A stretch of DNA of 64,000 bases. Origin: a candidate division KSB1 bacterium (GTDB taxonomy: Bacteria > Zhuqueibacterota > Zhuqueibacteria > Residuimicrobiales > Krinioviventaceae). Positions within the stretch are counted from its first letter, which is position 1; the number at the start of each line of letters is the position of its first letter. A program made the translations under genes and the position numbers. Location: assembly GCA_034521575.1 (NCBI GenBank), contig JAXHMJ010000002.1, forward strand, positions 1,065,089 to 1,129,088. Reading direction: 5' to 3'. The notes below the pieces were generated by a model. The model worked only from the letters and a program-made list of their open reading frames with translations. It ran no database searches and was not told the DNA's origin. This document shows positions 47,149 to 56,277 of the stretch, piece after piece.

Positions 47149-48315
47149 TGGCCAAGCAGGTAAAAATAAAAACTCCACAGTGGCAACGGGCTGTGATCAA
47201 AGTCGGAAGTGCACTTTGTGGCCCCAGGCAATACGATCAGCGCTCTGTATACGTCCGGGATAGCCCGGTTTATCAGCGCCTGCAGAAAGTCGGGCCGGCA
47301 AATCATACTGGTCAGTTCCGGAGCGGTTGCAGCCGGATTGACGCAAATAAATGCAAAGTATTCCAAACATCAACTCAATATTTCGGAAAAACAGGCTGTC
47401 GCAGCCATCGGACAACCGCTATTAATGGATCATTGGAAACAATTATTTGATTTTCCCTGCGCCCAGCTTTTATTAACGTATCAGGGGATAAATGATCGAC
47501 AACGGTTTGTAAATGCCAAAAATACCATTCTCAAACTGCTTGAACTGGACACACTCCCCATCGTGAATGAGAACGATACAGTCATCATTGATGAGCTCAA
47601 GGTAGGAGACAATGATAACCTCGCCGCTCATGTTGCCGTGCTTGCGGATGCGGACCTTTTGATTATTTGCTCTGATATTAACGGCTTGTATCAATCAGAT
47701 CCAAGACAAAACCATTCAGCCGGCTTTATTCCCGTGGTTGAAAACATTGACAGCTCCATATACAATCTGGCCGGAAAAGCGAATGATCCAAATGCCACAG
47801 GCGGTATGTTTACAAAAATTGAAGCAGCAGAGAAAGCAACGGCGCGCGGAATCAATACCGTTATTCTCAACGGGACGCGCCCCGAGTGCCTGACAAGATT
47901 ATTAGAGGGTGAAATATGCGGCACGATATTTAAAAAACATGACACTCCGATCAAAGCCAAAAAGCACTGGATGCTGCATGCACTTCCCGGTGCCGGTGAA
48001 ATCTGGATAGACCAGGGAGCGGCCAAAGCCATTGCTTTTAAAGGCGCCTCACTTTTGCCATCCGGAATTGTAGAAATCAAGGGGCAGTTCACTCGGGGTG
48101 ATGCCGTCGCCATTATCTTTCGTAGGTCCTCCGGAACTATACTGAGAATCGCCAAGGGCATCAGTCAATATGACGCTTCTGATCTTTTGAAAATTATTGG
48201 CAAGAAAAGTCATGCAATTGAAAAAATATTGGGGTACAGTTATACGAATGTCGCTGTTCACCGAGATGACCTGGTGCTGTTTTCCAGCCCAAAGTCCTTG
48301 AAAGATAAAATATAA
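47148..48315 (+). CDS. proB: Glutamate 5-kinase, one frameshift
   Basis: First step of proline synthesis: phosphorylates glutamate. The ATG at 47148 (MAKQVKIKTPQWQRAVIKVG) is followed by a break at about 47215-47220 (one extra T) after VIKVGSAL; the frame then continues VAPGNTISALYTSGIARFI. Kinase motifs: IILVSSGAVAAGL, IVNENDTV, VGDNDNLAAHVAVLADADLL and ATGGMFTKIEAA. A C-terminal PUA domain (LPSGIVEIKGQFTRGDAV) makes 389 residues in all, normal. It overlaps the response regulator stop and is 13 bases before proA. Confidence 0.93.
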
Positions 48316-48328
48316 AAAGGAGAGGATT

Positions 48329-49588
48329 ATGTCTGATTTATCCAAACAATTGATGGCTTTGGCCGATCAATGCCGGAGTGCATGTAAAATTACTGCACAA
48401 TTATCTACACATGTTAAAAATGATGTATTGCATAAAATGGCCAATTCTCTGATAGATCAAGCCCAATTTATCGTATCTGAAAACACCAAGGATGTTGAAA
48501 ATGCAAAAGCCAATGGTTTAAGCGCCGCCATGATCGACCGCCTGGTGATATCACATGCGGGATTATCAAAAATGGCCGCAGCCGTGCGTGAAATTGCTCA
48601 ATTGCCGGACCCGGTGGGTGAAATCACAAAAACCTGGAGACGTCCCAATGGATTACAAGTCTCACAGAAACGTATACCGCTCGGCGTCATTGGTATGATA
48701 TACGAATCCCGTCCCAATGTGACGTCCGATGCAGCAGCACTATGTTTCAAGGCCGGAAACAGTGTATTTCTAAGAGGCGGCTCCGAGGCATTTCACAGCA
48801 ATCAGGCCATAGCAGCTGCGTTGCATACCGGCCTGGAACAGGCCGGTCTTCCCAGGGCTATGGTCACCCTGGTCCCGACCCCCAACCGGAAAGCTGTTCA
48901 GGAAATGCTCAAATTATCAGATTATATCGACATTATCATCCCGCGCGGCGGTGAAGGGTTGATCCGGTTTGTCACCGAGAACAGCCGCATCCCGGTTATC
49001 AAGACGTTCAAGGGCGTATGTCATTAGTACGTCGATTCATCGGCGAATGTTGCTCAAGCGGTCGATCTTTTGATAGATGGCAAAACATCAAGACCGGGCG
49101 TTTGCAATGCATTGGAAACTTTGCTGGTGCACAAGGACATTGCCGCTGATTTTTTGCCGGATGCTGAAAGAGCAATGAACGCCAAAGGTGTGGAACTGCG
49201 CGGCTGTAATAACACCAGAAAAGTATTGCCGGACGTAAAGTCAGCCTCGGAGGATGATTATTTTGCCGAGTTTTTATCGCTTGTTCTCGCCGTCCGTGTG
49301 GTGGACAGTCTCGATGACGCCATTGATCATATCGCAAAGTACGGATCTGATCACACCGACGTTATTGTCACAAACGATTATTCAAACGCCAAAGAATTCC
49401 TCAGGCGTGTTAATTCCTCGGTTGTGCTGGTAAATGCATCTTCGCGTTTTTCCGACGGCGGTGAACTCGGTCTTGGAGCAGAAATCGGCATCTCTACCAC
49501 AAAGCTTCAGGCCTATGGGCCCATGGGACTCGAATCCCTGACGACCCAAAAATTCATCGTCAACGGAGATGGACAGATACGGCATTAA
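48329..49588 (+). CDS. proA: Gamma-glutamyl phosphate reductase, in-frame TAG
   Basis: Second step of proline synthesis: NADPH-dependent reduction of gamma-glutamyl phosphate. The ATG at 48329 has AAAGGAGAGG upstream. The N-terminal half shows [20 protein letters not shown] and [12 protein letters not shown]. At 49025-49027 a TAG interrupts the conserved FKGVCH-x-YVD segment; the frame does not change, and [20 protein letters not shown] (which starts the part containing the catalytic Cys in [12 protein letters not shown]) follows directly. Total 419 residues, normal. The stop may be a base error for a hydrophobic codon; dnaE and rpsA end in TAG, arguing against recoding. Confidence 0.92.
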
Positions 49589-49611
49589 AGACTGATACAG
49601 CTTACTCTGGG

Positions 49612-50313
49612 TCAACCAGACCTTAAAAGACCGTGATCCGCGAAACTGAAAAAAGAATCCTTGCCGATGATAATATGATCCAAAACTTCAATTTCAGCAT
49701 ATCGGCATGCTGTCACCAGTTTATGGGTCACTTTTTTATCCGCATCTGACGGATCGGGATGACCGCTGGGATGGTTGTGCAGCAGTATAATGCGGGCAGC
49801 AGATAACTGCACTGTTTTCAAGATGACTTCGCGCGGAGACACCACACTTTCGGACAAGCTGCCTTCGAATAGTGTTTTCTCGGCGATCAATTCATTGCGC
49901 GAGGTCAGAAACAGCACCCGAAATTCCTCACGATTTAAATCACGCATCCGGAGATTGACACACTGATATACATCTTCGGAAGAATGAATTCGGCGGTTTT
50001 GCGTTCCCCATTGCTGCTGCACCAGACGTTTGGATAATTCAAGAGCAGACTTTAGCTGCGCTGCTTTTGCAATTCCAATGCCGTTCACTTTGCATAAAGC
50101 TTCGGCAGGCTGGGTATCCAGACCGCGCAAGCCGTCAAATTCATTGAGGAGTTGACGCGCAAGGCCCATTGCAGATGCCCGGCCATTGCCGGTACGCAGT
50201 ATAATCGCCAACAGCTCGGCTTCGGATAGAGTATCCGGTCCATATTTTAAAAGCCGTTCCCGAGGTCGTTCATGTTCAGGCCAGGATTTAATGGTTTTGT
50301 AATCTCTAGTCAT
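49612..50313 (-). CDS. radC: RadC-family JAB-domain protein
   Basis: A 233-residue protein historically called a DNA repair protein; its actual role is unsettled. The N-terminus has the family WPEHERPRERLLKYGPDTLS and a helix-hairpin-helix (LCKVNGIGIAKAAQLKSAL). The C-terminal JAB/MPN metalloprotease-like domain carries the metal motif LLHNHPSGHPDPSDAD. The ATG at 50313 has GGGGG upstream; a start 7 codons earlier is less likely. It is convergent with proA, with only 23 bp between them and no strong terminator seen. Confidence 0.94.
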   Translation of the reverse strand: MTRDYKTIKSWPEHERPRERLLKYGPDTLSEAELLAIILRTGNGRASAMGLARQLLNEFDGLRGLDTQPAEALCKVNGIGIAKAAQLKSALELSKRLVQQQWGTQNRRIHSSEDVYQCVNLRMRDLNREEFRVLFLTSRNELIAEKTLFEGSLSESVVSPREVILKTVQLSAARIILLHNHPSGHPDPSDADKKVTHKLVTACRYAEIEVLDHIIIGKDSFFSFADHGLLRSG

Positions 50314-50345
50314 GGCACCCCCTTTTTTAATCAATACGCAGAAAT

Positions 50346-53300
50346 TTATTTTAATTTTATCATTTTCAGTGTCTTTTGTAAAACCCGGTTATCGGTTTCC
50401 AAAGCAATAGACAGCAAATAAACACCGCTGGACATATCCAACCCCCGTCTGTCTCTGCCATCCCACTTGATCCTGTGAATCCCCCTATCCATGCGCCCCG
50501 AATAGAGAGGGCGCACATGTTGCCCCCGTGAATTATAAACATCAATCTCCACGTGTCCCGGGGCGGGCAGCTGAATATCAATTTTAGTTTCCGGATTGAA
50601 CGGATTTGGAACATTTCGCACTGTAAAATATGTTTCGGGCTGCTGTTTTACACCGGCAACGTCTGTGTCCGAGTCAAGCTGAAACCAGGAATTAATACGG
50701 TCAAACCAGCTGAAGCGGCTCTTTCCTGAGGCATCACAAAAGTTTACCGGGTTAAAAGATAAATAAATCTGCTTTCGGCCTGCTCTTTTTATCATCATAG
50801 AAAATACCTGCTGCGCCATTGTCCAGCGGATACAAAAAACAGTCCTGTGCCGGATCAATGGATTCTATAACGTTTCCAATATGTATCTGCTCAAGAGTAT
50901 CCTGATGAGTCAAGCTCAATGTCAAATCACGCCAATACGGATAGTAAAAATTCCCGGAAATCATTGAAGAGACCGCAGATCTGGATTCATAACGGGCATG
51001 CAGCACATGATGGTAAAACAATGAATCCAGGGCTGTACCCTGTTCGATCAGATCATACCCCACATTAGAGCCGATAAGAATGAGATGATTATCGCTGTTA
51101 ACTATGGACATCAATGCATTTTGTTCCTCGGCGGTCAGGCTAAATTGCGCATCGTCCCCGCTGTACCAAATCCAGAGCGGCGCATCTACTGCTTTAGCTG
51201 GTATTAAACCGCGGACTTTATTAGTCCAAACAGAATATGAAAGATAACGTGATTCGAACAGATGCCTGAAATAATCACCGGCATCTGCTTCAACTGCATC
51301 ATTGATAAGAATGACCTGGGAAGGCCCGACATAAAAGCTTGTGTGAACCGGAAACAGCGGAATATTGTTCTCATTATAGAGCCAGAGCTCACAATCGACT
51401 CGGCCGGGACGGGCGGTCGGTGAAACCTGTATGTCAAAGGGCCGCGACTGCAACGGCAGTGTATCCTGTGCTGCAGCATTGCCAAAGTGAACTGAATCCG
51501 TCAGAACTCTTACAAACGGATTGTCCGTGCGCAAAATACCGTATGTTTCTCCAAGATCGATACCGTCATTATGCAGATGGAAGCGGCATTGAGCTGATTG
51601 TCCGGGTAAAAGATTGACCAGATTGTTGTCCCGTTCATCCAAAAGTTTAATCTGTTGCAATCGGATCGCATTTACACTCAGTTCCTGCTGCCGGCGTAAA
51701 ATCCAGTGATCAGGATCCAGATTAACGTCTGCGGGAGGTTCAGATACAGTGAGCTCGAACAGCCTGCGAACGCTTGCTATTCTGAAGCACGATCGTTGAA
51801 TCCCCGGCTGTAAATTGTAATTGCATATCAATCGGCATCTGATAGACAACATCATCCTGAACCTGATGGATCATGATCGATAAAAGATAGTTTCCACTCG
51901 ATGTTTTTTCCGTCTTCCACGTGTAACGGTAGAACGGATAGCCGGATTCATAAATCCACTGCTGAAAAAACGGCTCCAGGTCCATCCCGCTCACGGCTTC
52001 ACACACTGTCTGAAAATCCTTGGTCACTGCGGTCTTGAAATAAAATCGTTCTCTATACTCGTGGAGTAGTTCGAAAAACACGGTCTCCCCGACCACATGC
52101 CGCAGCATATGAAGCACCCATCCTGCTTTCATATAAGTCAGTTCATAATGAAAAATATCATCCTGAAGCGGATCTTCAACAAACACCGTACCCTCTCCCA
52201 GGTATCGCTTGTAATTCATCCATTGGCGCATAGCATCCGCTCCGCCCAGGTATTCTTTCCACAGAGCTTCTGCATACGTCGCAAAGCCTTCATTCAGCCA
52301 GATATGATGAAAATTCTCACAGGTGACCATGTTCCCCCACCATTGATGCGCCAGTTCATGAGCGATCAGAATTTCGCCCCAATATCCGAGACTGCTGATG
52401 GTCTGGTGTTCCATGCCGCCGCCCCACAGGAATTCAGCATGCCCGTATTTTTCTTCAGGGAATGGATATTCGCCGAAACGTTCAGAGAATACGGACATCA
52501 TTTCCGGTGTTTTGGCATAATTATTTTTTAACGCGCTCAGATGCTCAGCAAATACGTAATAATCCAATAAAATTGAATCTCCGGAAGCGGTAATATACCA
52601 ATCCTGATAATTGATATAGGGATGGATGGCAACTGAAACCAGATAAGTTGCAATGGGATACTGTTCATGCCAGTGAAAAGTACGCTTTTCACCCAAAGGT
52701 GTGGTCTTGACCAGGCGCCCGTTAGACGCGACGATTAAATCCTGTGGAACTGTAATATAAATATTTACTGAATCTGCCTTGTCCTTTGGGTAATCCTTGC
52801 AGGGCCACCAGGTTCTTGCGCCAAAAGGTTCACTCAGAGACCATATCATCGGTTTATTCTGATAAGTATCAAAGCCGAAATGCATTCTCGTGCCGTTCTC
52901 CGGATAACCGCTGTAATAGACGCTGAGAGAAAAGCTACTGTCCGGGGAAACAGGTGCGGATAAATTCACATGTATCAAATCATCAACATGTCCGAAGCTG
53001 AGTCGTTTTCCGCGATCTAAAACTGAATCCACCCTCATTTCGTCCAGTAGATTCAGTTCAATGTGGTGCAGGGAATCCAGAGCCCATGCCTTTACGGTCA
53101 TTTCCCCTGCAAGATACTCTTCCGCGACATCCAGATCAAGTTTCAAAGCATAGTAATGAACATCATATTTTTCTTGATTATCTGTAATAGTTCCAGCGCC
53201 TGTGAGCAGGCGCTTTGCCCTTTGTTCTTTGCGTTCGGCTTCAGCGCGCAGCCAGGATTCGGCTTTTTGAATATTTTGAGTAAGAGCGATGCTGGAAAAG

Positions 53301-53365
53301 CTCAATACTATCAACGCTGCCATAAAAATCGCAATAGTTTTTGAATGCGCACCGAAAATGATCAC
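50346..53365 (-). CDS. Secreted M1 metallopeptidase with C-terminal FlgD-like domain, two frameshifts
   Basis: An exported zinc aminopeptidase of about 1006 residues. A signal peptide (IFMAALIVLSFSSIA) leads to an M1 domain: GGGMEHQT in place of GAMEN, and zinc site IAHELAHQWWGNM with the third ligand in LNEGFATYAE. After residue 540 a second region has beta strands and a flavodoxin-like segment (VILINDAVEADAGDYFRHLF, then LWIWYSGDDAQFSL) like the class I amidotransferase-like domains of secreted FCB proteins. The end is a FlgD-like domain starting at NVPNPFNPETKIDI. Breaks are at about 51765-51785 and 50785-50792 (T5 run). The GTG at 53365 has GAGG upstream and overlaps the CAP gene stop. 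Confidence 0.88.
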
Positions 53366-54048
53366 ATGTCCTCACTGGAAAAATTCTGCGTTATTTTAAA
53401 AGCGCCCATATTATAAAAATCATGCTGGCGATAAAAAGCGGCGCCTATCCCCAGATATTTTAGATTGCTATTTAATATATTTCGTCGATGTCCGGGTGAA
53501 TTCATCCACTGACGAACCACAGTTTCTGCAACGTCAAGATAGGTTCTGTACTCCAGCGCCGGCCCCCGATGAGTATAGCTAAAGTATCCGCCATTTTGGG
53601 CAGGGGTGTAAACCGGTCGCCCGGACTTGTATTCAAGTGCAAATGCGATCGCAATATTTTCAGCGCGGTATCCCATGTTCAGGCCTACCTGAGACAACCG
53701 ATCCGCCAGATTCGTTTTTCCGGTCACCGGACTTTTGTGCGAAAAAAAATCATATATCACCATATCCAGGCTATAAGCCCGGGCCGCATACTCCAGTGCC
53801 GGAGAATGCTGAAAAGGCGGCAAATGCTTTTTGTATCTTTGCGCGTTGGTGGCATAAAAAACGGCAGCATGCAGCAATTTGTAATCGATTGAATCCGGCT
53901 GTATCCGTTTCGAAGCAGCAGGATAATCCTTAAAATCTTTAAAAGTGTAATCATTATAATCCGTATATGACCAGGCGCCGGGTTGTTGCACTCTGCCATT
54001 TGCACTGATCAAGAGTAAAGTCAACACTGTAAAAATCTGTTTAATCAG
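53362..54048 (-). CDS. Secreted CAP-domain (SCP/PR-1-like) protein
   Basis: An exported protein of about 228 residues. The CAP fold is shown by LLHAAVFYATNAQRYKKHLP, ALEYAARAYSLDM, FFSHKSPVTGKTNLADRL (with a His), YRAENIA and QWMNSPGHRRNILNSNLK. The function of bacterial CAP proteins is not settled. The start is uncertain: GTG (54030) or TTG (54027) would cut the signal peptide short. A CTG at 54048 has AAGGAG seven bases upstream and gives a proper signal (LIKQIFTVLTLLLISANG). It overlaps the upstream CNNM gene end and the downstream peptidase start. Confidence 0.82.
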   Translation of the reverse strand: MIKQIFTVLTLLLISANGRVQQPGAWSYTDYNDYTFKDFKDYPAASKRIQPDSIDYKLLHAAVFYATNAQRYKKHLPPFQHSPALEYAARAYSLDMVIYDFFSHKSPVTGKTNLADRLSQVGLNMGYRAENIAIAFALEYKSGRPVYTPAQNGGYFSYTHRGPALEYRTYLDVAETVVRQWMNSPGHRRNILNSNLKYLGIGAAFYRQHDFYNMGAFKITQNFSSEDM

Positions 54049-55273
54049 TTTGATTCTCCTTAACAGCCTGCACGTTCTGATCGATTCTCACTTTATTGAT
54101 CTTTGTTTTGCTGCTGTCCAGGACCATAATTTTAATATCATCCAATTGGACATAATCGCCGCGCTCAGGGACACGTCCCAATTTATTTTCGACCAACCCT
54201 GAAATGGTGACATAATCACCTTCCGGCAAGTCAAGGTTGTACTGTTCACGCAGGTGATCAATCTCAGCTCTGCCGTCGGCAACAATAGATTTTTCATCAA
54301 CAGATTTGATCAGAACCTCTGAAACATCATATTCATCTATAATGCTTCCGAATAATTCTTCAACAATGTCTTCGAGGGTAATTAAACCATCAGTACCGCC
54401 ATGCTCATCTACCACAATAGCTATACTTTTGCAATTTTGCTTGAATTCCTTTAATGCATCAAGCGCACGCATGTGTGCGGGAAACATCAATGGTGAACGA
54501 AGAGGCAGCACATCAGTAATCGGTTCCGTTAAAAAATCCAAAACATAGAGAAAGCCTTCAATCTGGTCAACATGTTCTCTGTAAATCGGGAGCCGGGAAA
54601 ATCCACTGTTGTGGAACAACTTTACAATCTCTTCCCGGTCTGTGTTGATTTCGCAGGAGACCATTTCTGTGCGGGGGATGCGCACATCATGGACACGTTT
54701 ATCGGCAATATTGATGGCGCGATGCAGCATCAGACGCCCCGTTTTATCAATCAACTCGCGATGTGCATATTCGCGTACGAGCATGGGCAGTTTGGTTTTT
54801 GAAAAAACAGAATTGATATTATCTTCATGGCTTTTGAATAGTTTAAGCAGCTGTTTTGAAAACAATTCCGAAATGTATATCAGGGGATAAAAAAGAAAAT
54901 AAAACATCATAAGCAACGAAGGCGAAGAAACTGATATACGGTTTGGGATCAATGTAGCAATAGACTTTGGAATAATTTCCCCAAAAATCAGCAGGAATGC
55001 AGATGTAACCAGCACCAGTACGGATTCATTAAAAAAAGCAGAGAAAACCACAATCGCAAGGGACGAACAAGCCACCATGACAATATTATTTCCCACCAGG
55101 GTGGTCGTTAAAAATGTTTGGTCGCTTTGTACCAGAAAATTTGAAAATTGCTTTTCCGGTTCCTGATGGGTCCTCAAACGCAGTTTAATTCGATTGGAAG
55201 AGATATAGGCGGTCTCGGACCCTGAAAATATCGCACTGAGCAATAATGTAAGAATAAATAAAAAAAGATACAC
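54041..55273 (-). CDS. CNNM/DUF21 and CBS-domain membrane protein (hemolysin-C-like)
   Basis: A 410-residue inner-membrane protein of the CorB/CNNM family, implicated in magnesium efflux. Residues 1-180 are the DUF21 domain with about three membrane helices (LTLLLSAIFSGSETAYISSN at the start, then FGEIIPKSIATLIPNRI). A CBS pair follows (VHDVRIPRTEMVSCEIN, SGFSRLPIYREHVDQIEGFL, IAIVVDEHGGTDGLITLEDI). A CorC/HlyC C-terminal domain ends the protein (YVTISGLVENKLGRVPERGD). Older names as hemolysin are misleading. It starts 8 bases after the IMPACT gene. Confidence 0.93.
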   Translation of the reverse strand: MYLFLFILTLLLSAIFSGSETAYISSNRIKLRLRTHQEPEKQFSNFLVQSDQTFLTTTLVGNNIVMVACSSLAIVVFSAFFNESVLVLVTSAFLLIFGEIIPKSIATLIPNRISVSSPSLLMMFYFLFYPLIYISELFSKQLLKLFKSHEDNINSVFSKTKLPMLVREYAHRELIDKTGRLMLHRAINIADKRVHDVRIPRTEMVSCEINTDREEIVKLFHNSGFSRLPIYREHVDQIEGFLYVLDFLTEPITDVLPLRSPLMFPAHMRALDALKEFKQNCKSIAIVVDEHGGTDGLITLEDIVEELFGSIIDEYDVSEVLIKSVDEKSIVADGRAEIDHLREQYNLDLPEGDYVTISGLVENKLGRVPERGDYVQLDDIKIMVLDSSKTKINKVRIDQNVQAVKENQTD

Positions 55274-55281
55274 TGAATTCC

Positions 55282-55890
55282 CTATTTCAATACAATCGGT
55301 GTTATACGCCCGGAGGACTCTTCCACAATATAATCAATAAAATCATCCATCCGGCTTGAACGCACTTTTAATTGATACGCCATATGATCATCAAATTGAG
55401 AATGCACAACTTTGGCATCATATTTTTCTATGCTTTTCATTAATGTGTTGGTCAGATCGTATGGACATTCAATACCCAACAGCCGTGTGCGATACTTTTT
55501 AATAATCTTTGCCTCGTTTACAGCATCTCCTGCCGCTTGACCATACGCACGAACGAGACCTCCGGTTCCCAGTTTTGTACCTCCAAAATATCGGGTAACA
55601 ATAACAAGAATATTTAACAGATCATTTCCTTTAATAGCCTGGAGGATGGGTTTGCCGGCAGTTCCAGACGGTTCGCCATCATCATTGAATCGTTCAACCT
55701 TGCCATTTTCCACACAATACGCATAACAATTATGTGTTGCATCATAATGCTGTTCAGAGACGCCAACTATGATTTCTTTGACCTTTTTTCTGTCAGTCAC
55801 CGGAAAGGCGCGTCCGATAAAGTGAGACCCTTTAACCCGGAGATCTATTTGGCTTTCTTTAGCGATCGTTTTGTACAGATCATTTTGCAT
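55282..55890 (-). CDS. IMPACT/YigZ-family protein
   Basis: A 202-residue cytoplasmic protein. The IMPACT N-terminal domain is clear: KGSHFIGRAFPVTDRKKVKE, YDATHNCYAYCV, FNDDGEPSGTAGKPILQAI and VTRYFGGTKLGTGGLVRAYG. The smaller C-terminal DUF1949-like domain includes ECPYDLTNTLMKSIEKYDA. The eukaryotic relative inhibits GCN2; the bacterial role is unclear. It is first in a run of overlapping minus-strand genes through the M1 peptidase. Confidence 0.92.
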   Translation of the reverse strand: MQNDLYKTIAKESQIDLRVKGSHFIGRAFPVTDRKKVKEIIVGVSEQHYDATHNCYAYCVENGKVERFNDDGEPSGTAGKPILQAIKGNDLLNILVIVTRYFGGTKLGTGGLVRAYGQAAGDAVNEAKIIKKYRTRLLGIECPYDLTNTLMKSIEKYDAKVVHSQFDDHMAYQLKVRSSRMDDFIDYIVEESSGRITPIVLK

Positions 55891-56277
55891 AACTCAATAT
55901 AATTATCCATTTATTTAAAATCAATAATCCATTCATCACCAAAATTAACAAATTGGAGAGACGCCACATGAATGTGAACAGCCTCCTTCAAATCGCTTCT
56001 GCTCGGTCCGTGAAAAAATCCATTCCGGTGTCACCAGATTCTCTGCCTTTATAAATTCAAATCATAGAGACAGTCCGGGCTTGTTCGGATCCTTTAATTG
56101 TTGTATCTGCCGCGCCGGCATAAAACTTTGAGCAAGACAGCACAACACGTTCGAATCCCGGTGACGGCGGCATATCTGCAACCCGCCGTTCACCGGGCAA
56201 AGCATGATTCCACCCAAAAAAGGTAGCGCTATTTTCCACATAAACAATCATCGTTAATAAACAGAGGCGGTCCTGGA
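55891..56277. other. 387-bp stretch without a recognised gene
   Basis: On the minus strand two overlapping open frames exist: one ending at 56057 (65-80 codons, containing FFGWNHALPGERRVADMPP) and one ending at 56062 (61 codons). Neither has a convincing ribosome site or recognisable family, and they share the same DNA, so at most one could be real. The half nearer 55891 has no open frame of note and probably carries the promoter of the IMPACT-family gene. Confidence 0.5.

Noticed and set aside
56140-56165. tRNA-like T-arm sequence (GTTCGAATCCCGG)
   Set aside because: The flanking bases do not pair into a T stem and no other cloverleaf arm is present.
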